This document shows, in pieces, positions 1 through 8,246 of a stretch of DNA of 44,475 nucleotides. Source of the stretch: Methylacidiphilum sp. Yel (GTDB lineage Bacteria > Verrucomicrobiota > Verrucomicrobiia > Methylacidiphilales > Methylacidiphilaceae); contig NZ_LXQB01000034.1 in assembly GCF_004421185.1 (NCBI RefSeq), positions 1 through 44,475 of the forward strand, written 5' to 3'. Position numbers and translations under genes: made by a program. The first letter of the stretch is position 1; every line of letters starts with the position of its first letter. Below the pieces are notes generated by a model that did not search any database, was not told the origin of the DNA, and saw only the letters and a list, made by a program, of their open reading frames with translations.

Positions 1-69
1 AATATTTTTTTTGGATTTCAATTGTTCTTTTCTGTTCATACATAATTATACTACACATAGCTATAATTT

Positions 70-113
70 ATCGCCTTATATCCCCATGCCTGAAGGCAGG
101 GGCATTACGGCGA
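70..113 (-). mobile_element. IS200/IS605-like terminal hairpin remnant
   Basis: A compact palindrome: CCCC (82-85), bulged A, TGCC (87-90), TGAA loop, GGCA (95-98), GGGG (99-102), enclosed by an outer TCGCC (71-75)/GGCGA (109-113) pairing. The 21-nt core differs by one loop base from the hairpin near the right edge of the window (44364-44384). Subterminal hairpins of this make are common at the ends of IS200/IS605-family elements. Read on the minus strand, a short open frame runs through it to a TAA, as a truncated TnpB tail might, but no transposase gene is left beside it. I read it as a solo end or relic. A plain terminator or a dispersed palindromic repeat are alternatives. Confidence 0.4.
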
Positions 114-185
114 TGGATGGTAATAGACTTTTACTACTAAAAGCGCAATGGGTGTGGTGAGCCATAAAAGAACAAATTGACTGCC

Positions 186-1211
186 TTATTCTTCAACTAG
201 CGCTCGAATGACTATTTCTACTCTGCGATTTTTTGCCTGTTCTTCAATTGATCCCCTTGGATTAACAATAGGATGACTTTTCCCATACCCAGTAGAATGA
301 AAATTATACATTCCTGCTGGCAGATGAGCTTCTAACCATTGCTGGACAGCAAAGGCTCTTTGTTCGCTTAACTGTAAATTATACATATTATCACCGAATG
401 TGTCCGTATGACCGCCGATTTCAACATCGGCCCGATGGTATTTTTTCAAGATTTCTAGCACTTGGAAAAGAAGTGGTTCCGCATCGGCTTTTATGTTAGC
501 CGAATCGAAGTCAAAGAGGATATCGCTTGGCAAACGCAAAACTACTGGTTGAGGAATCCTTGGATCAAAATTAGCAGCCGCTTTGAACTGTGTTTGAATG
601 TCATCCACCCCTGGTATTCCTTCCCCCCCGCTTGTCCCTGTGGGATGGGTCCCCGCTTGACCAGCTGCACTAGCTCCTGGAATTGGATCGTGTCCAAGAC
701 CTGAAGGTAGAATATTATTTGTATTTGGCACACCGAATGAGGAAGGTCCGATTATTAGATGAGAGATCATGGATTGAAGCTGAGATTTAGCATCCTCTTC
801 ATAGGGGCTTACGGCCGTAGGGGGTGTCGGAGATAACACCGCGACTTCAGGAGCTCCCCCAGGAACAACCGATGGCATTGGGATCCTAATCGGATTGGCT
901 TGTGTGATGTCTTGAACTAAAGGATTAATAGCCTTGATCTGTTTCGGAGCTTCCAGAGCAGGAATGGGGGTAACCGATGGGCTTTTGGTTTCGGCTCTGG
1001 CTTGAAAAATGGAAGCTGGCAACTCAGCTCTTTTTAGATCTATCCTCCTAATGAATTTTTTTGCCGTATAAGGCAAAGAGAAATTTTTAATCCGCAAAGG
1101 ACCAACTGTTAAAATTAGACCTAAATGCACGATAAGAGAAAGAAGAATAGCTAAGGTAACCGTTTTCCTATCTAAGATTAGGGAAATGGAATCGAATGGT
1201 TCTGTTTTCAT
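186..1211 (-). CDS. TolA/TonB-like membrane anchor fused to an OmpA (Pal-like) peptidoglycan-binding domain
   Basis: Predicted 341-residue envelope protein. It has a short cytoplasmic N-terminus, one membrane span at about residues 14-38 (SLIVHLGLILTV region), a Pro/Ala/Gly-rich periplasmic linker of roughly 170 residues, and a C-terminal OmpA domain. That domain starts at a DILFDFDSANIK stretch and carries the GGHTDTFGD and NRRVEIVI motifs that contact peptidoglycan in the family. I chose ATG 1211 because the upstream TPR gene ends in TAA overlapping it (TAATG), which implies translational coupling; a start at 1262 would add 17 residues and overlap the TPR gene. It is the last gene of an exbB-exbD-TPR operon. 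The N-terminus resembles TonB/TolA anchors energised by ExbB/TolQ, whereas the C-terminus is Pal-like. The fusion would join motor and cell wall in one chain, much as MotB does. The role is inferred. Confidence 0.85.
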   Translation of the reverse strand: MKTEPFDSISLILDRKTVTLAILLSLIVHLGLILTVGPLRIKNFSLPYTAKKFIRRIDLKRAELPASIFQARAETKSPSVTPIPALEAPKQIKAINPLVQDITQANPIRIPMPSVVPGGAPEVAVLSPTPPTAVSPYEEDAKSQLQSMISHLIIGPSSFGVPNTNNILPSGLGHDPIPGASAAGQAGTHPTGTSGGEGIPGVDDIQTQFKAAANFDPRIPQPVVLRLPSDILFDFDSANIKADAEPLLFQVLEILKKYHRADVEIGGHTDTFGDNMYNLQLSEQRAFAVQQWLEAHLPAGMYNFHSTGYGKSHPIVNPRGSIEEQAKNRRVEIVIRALVEE

Positions 1212-3574
1212 TAGGCGTCCGGTTTGTACTTCGGGTATTTTTCTTTTAGTTTTTTTTCCCAAAAAGCGGCCTGATCATTATCTCCAGCTTTAGAAAAAGA
1301 AAAAGCAGCTTTTTGCATGGCTTTGGGGGTTATAGTATCGTCTTGATAAATCAAACTCAAAGTCGTGTAGGCTTTTGCTGCTTCCCGATAATTTTTTTGG
1401 GCCAAATAGTTATCCCCGATAAGCATCCTGGCTTTGGCATTATTTTCTCCTTCAGGTTCCTTTAACAATACCTCTTCTAAGTTTTTCTGTGCATCAACAA
1501 ACTGCCCTAGAGCAATTTGTGTCTCAGCTAAGCCTAAAAGGACAGGCGAATTGGAAGCGTTTTGAGGATCTGCTTTTTGGAATTCAAGATAATAAGTATT
1601 AGCCTCTTTCCAATTCATTAGCTTGCGTTCTGTTTCAGCCAGCTGCCAAAGGCTTGAAATATAGTACTTATCTTTAGATTGAGCAGTTTGAATGACTTTT
1701 TTAAAATATAAAACGGCTAAATCGAGTTTCCCTTTTTGTAAAAGTCGAGAAGCTATCCAATAATAAAGTTCTGGTGGAATCGATTCAGCGCCTTTTTTAT
1801 AATTATCTTCGTAAGATTGGACATAGGAGCAGACTTTCTCAACATCATCTTGGTGATAGGCAATCCAGGCAAGCATCAATGTAGCTGCCAAGTAGAGTTT
1901 TTCAGGTTCGGCTTCTCTAGCTAAAGAAAAATACTCAATGGCCGCTTCATACTGTTTATTATCATATTTTGATTGTCCGACAATCCACGCCGCAATCCCA
2001 CGATAGGAAGAATGTGGATATTCGCTCAAAACTTTCTGCATAGTCTCCGCTGCCAAGCTATTTTCTTTTAGATCGTATGCTAAAATGCCGATTTGCTCAA
2101 GGCAACTTTGCCTTTCTGGATCATTTCTTTTAACGGCTCCAAGAGCTTCCTGCCAGTATTTCAATGCCTCCTTCTTTTCCCCAACTTTCTCGAGGACACT
2201 CGCCAGATGTATCTTCACATGAACCATTTCTCTCGATTTGGGGTATTCGGTTAAGAACTTTTTAAAAAGCTCGGCTGCCTCACTCCACTTTTCAAGACCA
2301 TACAAAGAATTAGCGCGCCCAAGCAGAATAGCCTCTTTGGAGACTAAGCCCGAATGAGCTGATTCCAATTTTTCCCATATCGGAAGAGCCAAAGCAAATT
2401 TTCCGGTTCTGTTATAGTCTTCTGCTTCCAGATAAAGGAGAGGATAGATATAGGGAGAGGAGGGATATTGTGAGAAAAATTGCTGGGCATTTTTTTCCAA
2501 CGAACCTTGCTCTAGATAATAATTAGCAACTATTTTTCTATATATAGCCAGATCAACCAACGAGGATTTGGGATAATTGGTAAGAAATACATCAATAATC
2601 GAAAGAGCTTTCGAATAGTCTTTAGTCTCTATATAGGCAGTTGATAAATCTAAGAGAATTTTTTCTTTCTGGTTTTCTATAAACCCTTCCTTATGTTTTT
2701 CATAAAATTGAATAGCTTCCTTATATCGGTTTTGAGATAAGTAAAATTCAAAAAGACCGCTGTTGGCTATTCTATTCCATTCCGTATAGGGAGGCCCTCC
2801 TGAAGCTTGGGTTAAATAATGCTCGGCTTCTTTTGCCTGTCCAGATTTCCAAGCGGCCCAACCACAGCGTGTCAAAGCTTTTGATTTTGTGTGAGGATCT
2901 TTACTTTCCTGTAAAACAATGGACCAAAATTCGAAAGCATTTCTCCAATCGAAAATAGATTCATAATAGGTTGCCAATACCGCAGCAGCCTCAACCCTTA
3001 GATCTGCGGATTTCTCAACCAATTCCCTGAGTCTACACACTCCTTTTTCTTCTTCACCTATTCGAAGTTGACACAATGCAAGAAGAAAACTAGCAGCATT
3101 AGCCGTCTGAGGATCGGCTTTTTCCACAGCTATTTTGAGCGCTCCAGCCGCCTGGGCAAATTGACCTAATTCTGATAATAACTTGCCTTCCCAAAAATAG
3201 GCTGTGGGTGCAAAAGCACTTGATGGATCGCTTTGAATAAGCAGTTGATAAATTTTAATTGCATCCTCTTTTCTTCCGATCAGCCGATAGCAATCAGCCA
3301 TTGAATAAAGTGCTTCAGTTTTTTTCCCTGGAGATAATAACGGCAGTATTCTATAAAATATTTTTATTGCCTCTTCATACTCACCTTGCCTATAAAGAGC
3401 TATCGCTCTATCTAAATCAACATCTGCCGTAGGAATGATTTCCACACGCTGAGCCCCCCCTTTCTCAGTACGAGCCAAAAGCATTGCATTCGATATCCAA
3501 AAAAGAAAGAGGCTAACAAAGAGAGACAAGCTGATAAGAAGGGGTTTGTTCCAAGATCTTTTACTACATTTCAT
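1211..3574 (-). CDS. large periplasmic TPR-repeat protein (CpoB/YbgF- or BamD-like scaffold)
   Basis: 787 residues. A basic start followed by a hydrophobic segment (about 12-33) looks like an uncleaved anchor or Sec signal. The rest is a long array of tetratricopeptide repeats from about residue 50 to the end, with many recognisable pairs such as ALYSMADCYRLIGRKEDAIK, AILLGRANSLYGLEKWSEAA and AKARMLIGDNYLAQKNYREAA. TPR proteins are protein-protein scaffolds and no catalytic motif is seen. It sits between exbD (46-nt gap) and the OmpA-fusion gene (TAATG overlap). In Tol-Pal operons the corresponding slot is held by the TPR protein CpoB/YbgF, but this one is about three times longer. Its proposed role, coordinating the energised complex with envelope growth or outer-membrane constriction, is inference from context. 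Confidence 0.85.
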   Translation of the reverse strand: MKCSKRSWNKPLLISLSLFVSLFLFWISNAMLLARTEKGGAQRVEIIPTADVDLDRAIALYRQGEYEEAIKIFYRILPLLSPGKKTEALYSMADCYRLIGRKEDAIKIYQLLIQSDPSSAFAPTAYFWEGKLLSELGQFAQAAGALKIAVEKADPQTANAASFLLALCQLRIGEEEKGVCRLRELVEKSADLRVEAAAVLATYYESIFDWRNAFEFWSIVLQESKDPHTKSKALTRCGWAAWKSGQAKEAEHYLTQASGGPPYTEWNRIANSGLFEFYLSQNRYKEAIQFYEKHKEGFIENQKEKILLDLSTAYIETKDYSKALSIIDVFLTNYPKSSLVDLAIYRKIVANYYLEQGSLEKNAQQFFSQYPSSPYIYPLLYLEAEDYNRTGKFALALPIWEKLESAHSGLVSKEAILLGRANSLYGLEKWSEAAELFKKFLTEYPKSREMVHVKIHLASVLEKVGEKKEALKYWQEALGAVKRNDPERQSCLEQIGILAYDLKENSLAAETMQKVLSEYPHSSYRGIAAWIVGQSKYDNKQYEAAIEYFSLAREAEPEKLYLAATLMLAWIAYHQDDVEKVCSYVQSYEDNYKKGAESIPPELYYWIASRLLQKGKLDLAVLYFKKVIQTAQSKDKYYISSLWQLAETERKLMNWKEANTYYLEFQKADPQNASNSPVLLGLAETQIALGQFVDAQKNLEEVLLKEPEGENNAKARMLIGDNYLAQKNYREAAKAYTTLSLIYQDDTITPKAMQKAAFSFSKAGDNDQAAFWEKKLKEKYPKYKPDA

Positions 3575-3620
3575 TCCTTTACATCTTCGGAACTTTTATA
3601 AAATTTTAACCATCTTTCTT

Positions 3621-4049
3621 TTATTGTGAAGAAGTCATATCGGGTCGGTTTGTCGCAAAGGCAATATTCCAGGCATTAACCGCTCGACAAACATCCAACA
3701 CTTTGATTACTTCTTTGTAACTTGTTTCTTCATCAGCACGAATAATTATTGCTTGATCAGGATATTGCTGAATCACTCCTTTGATAATTTCTTCTAGTTC
3801 TTTAGCTGAGACAACCCTATGATTTAAATTGACTTGCCCATCTTTGGTAATATTAATGATTACTTCACCAGGTAACCTCTTGGGTAACTCTCCATTTTTA
3901 GCTTTGGGTATTTTCACTTCTAGATCAGCTTCATAGCGGGCTAAATTCCAAGTCAAAAGGAAGAAGGAAAGCAAAAACAAAATTACATCAATCATGGGTG
4001 CAAGCTGTAAGCCGATCTGTTCAACTCCTACTCTTTTTCTGAAATTCAT
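3621..4049 (-). CDS. exbD: ExbD/TolR family biopolymer transport protein
   Basis: 142 residues, the usual ExbD/TolR size. A single N-terminal membrane span at about 15-35 (LAPMIDVILFLLSFFLLTW) contains the family's essential intramembrane Asp (D21) in an APMIDV motif. A periplasmic domain follows with the typical VIINITKDGQV and AIIIRADEETSYKEVIKVLD stretches. With the upstream ExbB/TolQ homologue it should form the proton-driven stator that pulls on a TonB/TolA-type partner. Here the obvious partner is the anchor-OmpA fusion encoded two genes downstream. The gap to exbB is 25 nt and the genes look co-transcribed. Whether it belongs functionally to the Tol or the Ton branch cannot be decided from sequence alone. 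Confidence 0.92.
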   Translation of the reverse strand: MNFRKRVGVEQIGLQLAPMIDVILFLLSFFLLTWNLARYEADLEVKIPKAKNGELPKRLPGEVIINITKDGQVNLNHRVVSAKELEEIIKGVIQQYPDQAIIIRADEETSYKEVIKVLDVCRAVNAWNIAFATNRPDMTSSQ

Positions 4050-4074
4050 ACGTTAAGCTTCTCCTCTACCTTCC

Positions 4075-4869
4075 TTATGCTTCCTTATTTTCTTCACTCG
4101 ATTCATCCACCTCATAAGATCCAGAAGCAAAAGCTTTGACTTCTGGTACCAGCTTGTTCTGGATTTTCTTGTTCAAAAGGTAAATTTCTTGAACCCATAT
4201 GACTGACCGCTCTTCAAACACAGAGATTAGATATTGAACCCTTCCCCTAAAAAAAGAATAGAAAAACATGGCCGAAATGCCAACAATCAGTCCAATAGCA
4301 GTAGAGACAAGAGCTTGAGATACACCTCCAGCAAGCAGCAGTGTCCGCATTGGCGAAGGCTCGGCAGCAATCGAGCCAAAAGATCTTAATATCCCAATGA
4401 CCGTTCCAAAAAGACCTAACATTGGAGCGATCACTCCTGCATCCAGTAAATAAAGTATTCTTTGGTTGAGTAATGAGGAAAATCCGCTTCCAAAAGCTTC
4501 AGCCACAGAAGTCACCGATTCAAGATCTGCATCTTTATGCTTTGATAAAAAATTCAATACTTCTTTTAAAAGACGGGCACAGCCTTCGGATCGGTTTTTT
4601 ATTACTTCTGCAACTAAAAGCAGATCCTGTTTCTTAAGGGCATTTTCTATCCGCCTGTCAAGATCCTTTGTCCAAACAGCTGATAGGCGTATAGAAGCAA
4701 AATAGTAGAAAATTAAGGCAACAACCAAAAAAGAAATAAAAAAAAGAGGCAGTATAACCCAACCACCCGATTTTAGCAGATCCATAACAGTAACGGGTTT
4801 CGACGCTCCCTCTTCTGATAATACAGCTAAAAAAGGAAAAACAAAATCCAACAGATAGGTAATTTTCAT
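4075..4869 (-). CDS. exbB: MotA/TolQ/ExbB proton-channel family protein
   Basis: 264 residues from ATG 4869; an in-frame TTG three codons upstream is less likely. Three membrane segments are visible: about 34-58 (LPLFFISFLVVALIFYYFAS), about 143-163 (APMLGLFGTVIGILRSF) and about 180-207 (AGGVSQALVSTAIGLIVGISAMFF). The GLFGTVIG and ALVSTAIGLIVGI motifs are hallmarks of MotA/TolQ/ExbB. A short stretch before the first span (SEEGASKPV) is probably periplasmic. It is first in a four-gene operon with exbD, the TPR protein and the OmpA fusion, and would supply proton-motive force to that complex. No substrate receptor gene (TonB-dependent transporter) is nearby, which favours a Tol-Pal-like structural role over nutrient uptake. 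Confidence 0.92.
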   Translation of the reverse strand: MKITYLLDFVFPFLAVLSEEGASKPVTVMDLLKSGGWVILPLFFISFLVVALIFYYFASIRLSAVWTKDLDRRIENALKKQDLLLVAEVIKNRSEGCARLLKEVLNFLSKHKDADLESVTSVAEAFGSGFSSLLNQRILYLLDAGVIAPMLGLFGTVIGILRSFGSIAAEPSPMRTLLLAGGVSQALVSTAIGLIVGISAMFFYSFFRGRVQYLISVFEERSVIWVQEIYLLNKKIQNKLVPEVKAFASGSYEVDESSEENKEA

Positions 4870-5033
4870 AGATAACAACTATTTATACTCGCATAGGCTT
4901 TTAGATAATTAAAAAGAAATTCCAAGGAAAAGTCATGAATTCTTTCTTTTTTAGTTTATCAAATAAGATTCCTTTGGCAATCTTGATTGAATATTGAAAA
5001 AAGCTAGTTTTTTTTTATTGGCTTTTAAATAAA

Positions 5034-5618
5034 TTGAAAATCAACGTGAAGTACAAATCTCTCTTACTTATTGGAGCCCCAGGTTCTGGAAAAGGAACCC
5101 AAGGAAAAATTTTAGGAACGATTCCTGGGTTCTTTCATTTTTCATCTGGAGAGCTTTTTCGGTCCGTGGACACAAATAGTGCTATCGGCAAAACGTTTTT
5201 GGAATATTCTTCAAAAGGACTCCTTGTCCCCGATGATATTACTATCCAGCTTTTTAACTCTTATATTGATCAAATGATAGCGGAAGGCAGATTTCGACCG
5301 AAAGTGGACTATTTGGTATTAGATGGCCTGCCAAGAAATGTTCGTCAATGGTATATTCTGTCGGAAAAAGTAGAAATTCTTTTTGTCTATCATCTCTACT
5401 GCTCAGACCGTAGTATCCTTGTTTCCAGACTGAAAGGTCGAGCTGTTCAGGATCACCGCGTAGACGATACAGAAGAAGTCATCAGAAAGCGTTTCGAGAT
5501 CTATGAAAGGGAAACAAAACCCCTCCTGCATCTTTTTTCTCCGGCTCAACTTAAAGAAATCGACTGTTCTGCTCTACCCTACCAGGTTTTACGTCGGATC
5601 CTAGAACCCTTACCCTGA
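5034..5618 (+). CDS. adk: adenylate kinase
   Basis: 194 residues; interconverts ATP + AMP and 2 ADP in the cytoplasm. The P-loop GAPGSGKGTQ is at about residues 14-23, followed by FHFSSGELFR (AMP site), LDGLPRN with the conserved D-G-x-P-R, a short LID with RLKGRAVQDHRVDDT, and RFEIYERETKPLL. The LID has no Cys4 zinc site, so this is the short non-zinc form. The start is not certain: TTG 5034 and GTG 5046 are both in frame and there is no ATG before the P-loop. The gene runs convergently into the glycosyltransferase gene with a 1-nt gap. Adk usually sits in the secY/r-protein operon, so this isolated copy could be a second paralogue. Confidence 0.88.
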   Translation: MKINVKYKSLLLIGAPGSGKGTQGKILGTIPGFFHFSSGELFRSVDTNSAIGKTFLEYSSKGLLVPDDITIQLFNSYIDQMIAEGRFRPKVDYLVLDGLPRNVRQWYILSEKVEILFVYHLYCSDRSILVSRLKGRAVQDHRVDDTEEVIRKRFEIYERETKPLLHLFSPAQLKEIDCSALPYQVLRRILEPLP

Positions 5619-5619
5619 C

Positions 5620-6387
5620 TTAATTGGGTATCTTTTTAGCTGGATTGATGGCTGGATGGGAGGTAAGCCGGCCTTTAAATTGTCTTTTACAAAACCAGAC
5701 CATCCCTATCAAATCGATGGTAGCATGAATGGCCCTTTTCCATGAAATTACTTTGCTTTTGCCTGCTCTTCTTGGACGATGGTTTACGGGACATTCACCT
5801 ACCCTATATCCCATTGCTTGGGCAAGAGCTGGGATAAACCTATGCATGCCATTCCATCCGGGAAGTCTTTTGGCTAATTCAGACCTCATCACTTTCAGCG
5901 AACAGCCTGTATCACGCGTGTTATCGCCTAAAAGGGAGGACCGAATTTTGTTGGCTATTTTCGAAGAGATTTTTCTAAACCAACTATCTTTTCTGTCGAT
6001 CCTTAAACCGGTTATTAAATCTAATCCCTCCTCATTCAGCTTATAATATAATTTTTCCAGATCCTTTGGATCGTTTTGAAGGTCCGCATCCATAAAAGCT
6101 ACATATCGACCGGAAGCTTGACTGATTCCAAAATACATAGCAGCACTCTGACCACTTCTTTCGGTTAAATCTAGCCAAATTATAGGAAATCTGGGTGTTG
6201 CCGCTGGACGCTCATAGCAATCCGTACTAGCATCGTTCACCATGATAATTTCGACATGAAGACCCAAAGCTGGAAGGCATTGGTCAAGCTCGGTCAGCAA
6301 AGCTGGAAGATTTTCCGCTTCATTATGAAATGGAATAATTACCGATAGATCTACCGGTTCCGCTCTCTCATTGGATGTCGTCATCAT
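5620..6387 (-). CDS. family 2 glycosyltransferase (dolichol/polyprenyl-phosphate mannose synthase-like)
   Basis: 255 residues with a GT-A fold N-terminus: LSVIIPFHNEAENLPALL (start of the nucleotide-sugar domain), IIMVNDASTD, then the DADLQNDP metal-binding DxD region and a RDTGCSLKVMRSEL motif typical of DPM1/GtrB-like polyprenyl-phosphate glycosyltransferases. Such enzymes move a sugar from UDP- or GDP-sugar to a lipid-phosphate carrier at the inner face of the membrane for later use in envelope glycans. The C-terminal membrane helices found in many GtrB proteins are absent; the last 60 residues are short and basic with one weakly hydrophobic stretch (HATIDLIGMVWF). The sugar and acceptor cannot be told from sequence. 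No glycan cluster lies next to it. Confidence 0.85.
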   Translation of the reverse strand: MMTTSNERAEPVDLSVIIPFHNEAENLPALLTELDQCLPALGLHVEIIMVNDASTDCYERPAATPRFPIIWLDLTERSGQSAAMYFGISQASGRYVAFMDADLQNDPKDLEKLYYKLNEEGLDLITGLRIDRKDSWFRKISSKIANKIRSSLLGDNTRDTGCSLKVMRSELAKRLPGWNGMHRFIPALAQAMGYRVGECPVNHRPRRAGKSKVISWKRAIHATIDLIGMVWFCKRQFKGRLTSHPAINPAKKIPN

Positions 6388-6467
6388 TTTCTATGGCCGC
6401 TCGTAGATCTTACCCATGATATCCATGGCTACAATTTTGCTTTCAAATATTAAAGGTAAAAACTGTT

Positions 6468-7598
6468 TTAAACGGAGTCTTTAGACTTTTCTATTACTTT
6501 TTCATAATATATTTTCAGTTTAATAAGTAGCCTTTCAAGTATTCTACCCCTAAGGTCTGGAGAAATATTTCCAGAAATGAGTATTTTATTTGTTTCATAG
6601 GTGTGCCGAAGAGCCCATAACCAAAAATCTAAGTCTATGTTTTGGGCTAGTTGCAAATTCTGCCCAAAAGCCCATTGATTCACCAGCTCCCCAGATTTTT
6701 TTTGGGGATATAAAAAATAGCCCTCTTCTTTCAAAATAAGCTTCAAATATTTTCCTTTACTTTGAACATCAAGCCAACCGATCTTCAATAAAACCAAACC
6801 AAGACAAGCCCAGAAAATCCTTTGGGCTAAAGCAAGGAGGATTCCCATTTCTGAACCTCCCTCTTGCATCAAAATTTGCAATTCCACCAGAGCCAAATCG
6901 AATTTTGCGGAAATTACAAGATCACAAAGTCTCCAGATAACTGTTTCTCTTTTCCCACAAAGCAAATTGGAGATCTCTTCAGGTTGAATCTTTCCCTTTT
7001 CTCCGAGGAAAAGAGATAACTTTTCAATTTCCATGTCAAGTAACGAACGCTGAGCTCTGGACTCCATTAATAGTTGTTGACCCAAACTTTGATCCGCCTC
7101 GATTCCTCTTTGTTCCAACTTCTCCATCACTTCCAATAAAGAGGAGGGATCCAAAGGATCCAGTTTATCAGTTAGTTCCACATGAAAATGAGCCTTTAGC
7201 TCTTGAAAAAGCTTCTTTCTTTTGTCGATCGACTCAGCAAGAATGACAACAATGAGCTCATCAAGGGGGGGGTCTTGTAATAAGTTAAAAAATTGACGAA
7301 TATCCTCCTCTATTCTTTTATCTGCCAACCCATTGGCAGCTAAAAAACTAGCCCCTTTCCAAAAAATAAGTTTCGTTGTTGCAAACAAAGAAGGAGTTAG
7401 TATTTCCTCACGCAATCGCTCAAGCAGGGATAATATTTCACTCTGGCTCTCTCCTTCTTCTGCAATGTGAATAATCTCTAGATGAGGATCTTTATCTCTA
7501 AAGGATTCAATGAGAGCCCTTGCCTTTTTTTGGGCTTCATAGAAATCCTCGCCACCAAAAATAAAAACTCGACTTTTCGCCACTGCTTTGCTTTTCAT
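6468..7598 (-). CDS. holA: DNA polymerase III subunit delta
   Basis: 376 residues, somewhat above the usual 320-350. The delta subunit is the wrench of the clamp loader that opens the sliding clamp ring. The N-terminus RVFIFGGEDFYEAQKKARALI matches the HolA start (a nucleotide-binding-like fold with no Walker A), followed by SLFATTKLIFWKGASFL, the LIVVILAESIDKRKKLFQELK strand-helix and the collar helix region (GKRETVIWRLCDLVISAKFDLALVELQ). The lid/collar sequence pattern is diagnostic of the family even though identity is low. It is transcribed divergently from the HIT gene with 24 nt between start codons, so the two probably share a promoter region. Confidence 0.85.
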   Translation of the reverse strand: MKSKAVAKSRVFIFGGEDFYEAQKKARALIESFRDKDPHLEIIHIAEEGESQSEILSLLERLREEILTPSLFATTKLIFWKGASFLAANGLADKRIEEDIRQFFNLLQDPPLDELIVVILAESIDKRKKLFQELKAHFHVELTDKLDPLDPSSLLEVMEKLEQRGIEADQSLGQQLLMESRAQRSLLDMEIEKLSLFLGEKGKIQPEEISNLLCGKRETVIWRLCDLVISAKFDLALVELQILMQEGGSEMGILLALAQRIFWACLGLVLLKIGWLDVQSKGKYLKLILKEEGYFLYPQKKSGELVNQWAFGQNLQLAQNIDLDFWLWALRHTYETNKILISGNISPDLRGRILERLLIKLKIYYEKVIEKSKDSV

Positions 7599-7622
7599 AA
7601 ATCAATAGATACATTTTAAAAA

Positions 7623-8132
7623 ATGGAACATCTTTGGGCTCCTTGGAGAAAAGCTTATTTCGAACGAGACTCTTCGGCTATTGATCATCTTTTTGAAATC
7701 ATCGCTCAGAGTAGCGATGACGAAAAGAATTTTGTTTTAACAAGAGGAAAAACCACTTTTTCACTGCTCAATCGTTATCCCTACAATACCGCCCATTGTA
7801 TGGTCGTTCCTTATAGAATAATTAAAAATATCACGGAATTAACTGACACAGAAATGCTAGAATGCTTTCATACTTTAAATAGACTTTGTAAAAGTATTCA
7901 GAAGCTTTTTTCTCCTCATGGATTTAATGTGGGCTTAAATGTGGGTGCAGCTGCTGGGGCAGGTATTGAAAGTCATCTTCATTGGCATCTTGTCCCTCGC
8001 TGGAAAAATGACACGAATTTCATTACCACCATTGGTAATACCCGTGTCCATCCAGACGATCTTCCAACCGTATACAGACTCCTCAAGGAAGATCTTTCCA
8101 AAGATTCCATCGCTCAAGAAGAAATGAAATAG
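7623..8132 (+). CDS. HIT-family hydrolase/AP4A phosphorylase-like protein
   Basis: 169 residues. The histidine triad HxHxHxx is seen as HLHWHLV at residues 118-124 (His118, His120, His122), preceded by GLNVGAAAGAGIESHLHWH, the long glycine-rich lead typical of the AP4A-phosphorylase/galactose-1-P uridylyltransferase-like branch. The N-terminal MEHLWAPWRKAYF is the classic opening of bacterial HIT proteins of about 165 residues. These enzymes hydrolyse or phosphorolyse nucleoside phosphates (for example diadenosine tetraphosphate or adenylyl conjugates) through a covalent nucleotidyl-His intermediate. The natural substrate is not resolved by sequence. hisG follows on the same strand 114 nt downstream. 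Confidence 0.9.
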   Translation: MEHLWAPWRKAYFERDSSAIDHLFEIIAQSSDDEKNFVLTRGKTTFSLLNRYPYNTAHCMVVPYRIIKNITELTDTEMLECFHTLNRLCKSIQKLFSPHGFNVGLNVGAAAGAGIESHLHWHLVPRWKNDTNFITTIGNTRVHPDDLPTVYRLLKEDLSKDSIAQEEMK

Positions 8133-8246
8133 CCCTATGAGTCTTTATTCTCTTTTGTTTCCTTCTTCATTTTGGCCTTACTTATCAAAAAGGCACAAAA
8201 AGATCTTTACAAAATCAAAAGATTGGATAGAGTCGAAGCTTTTCCC

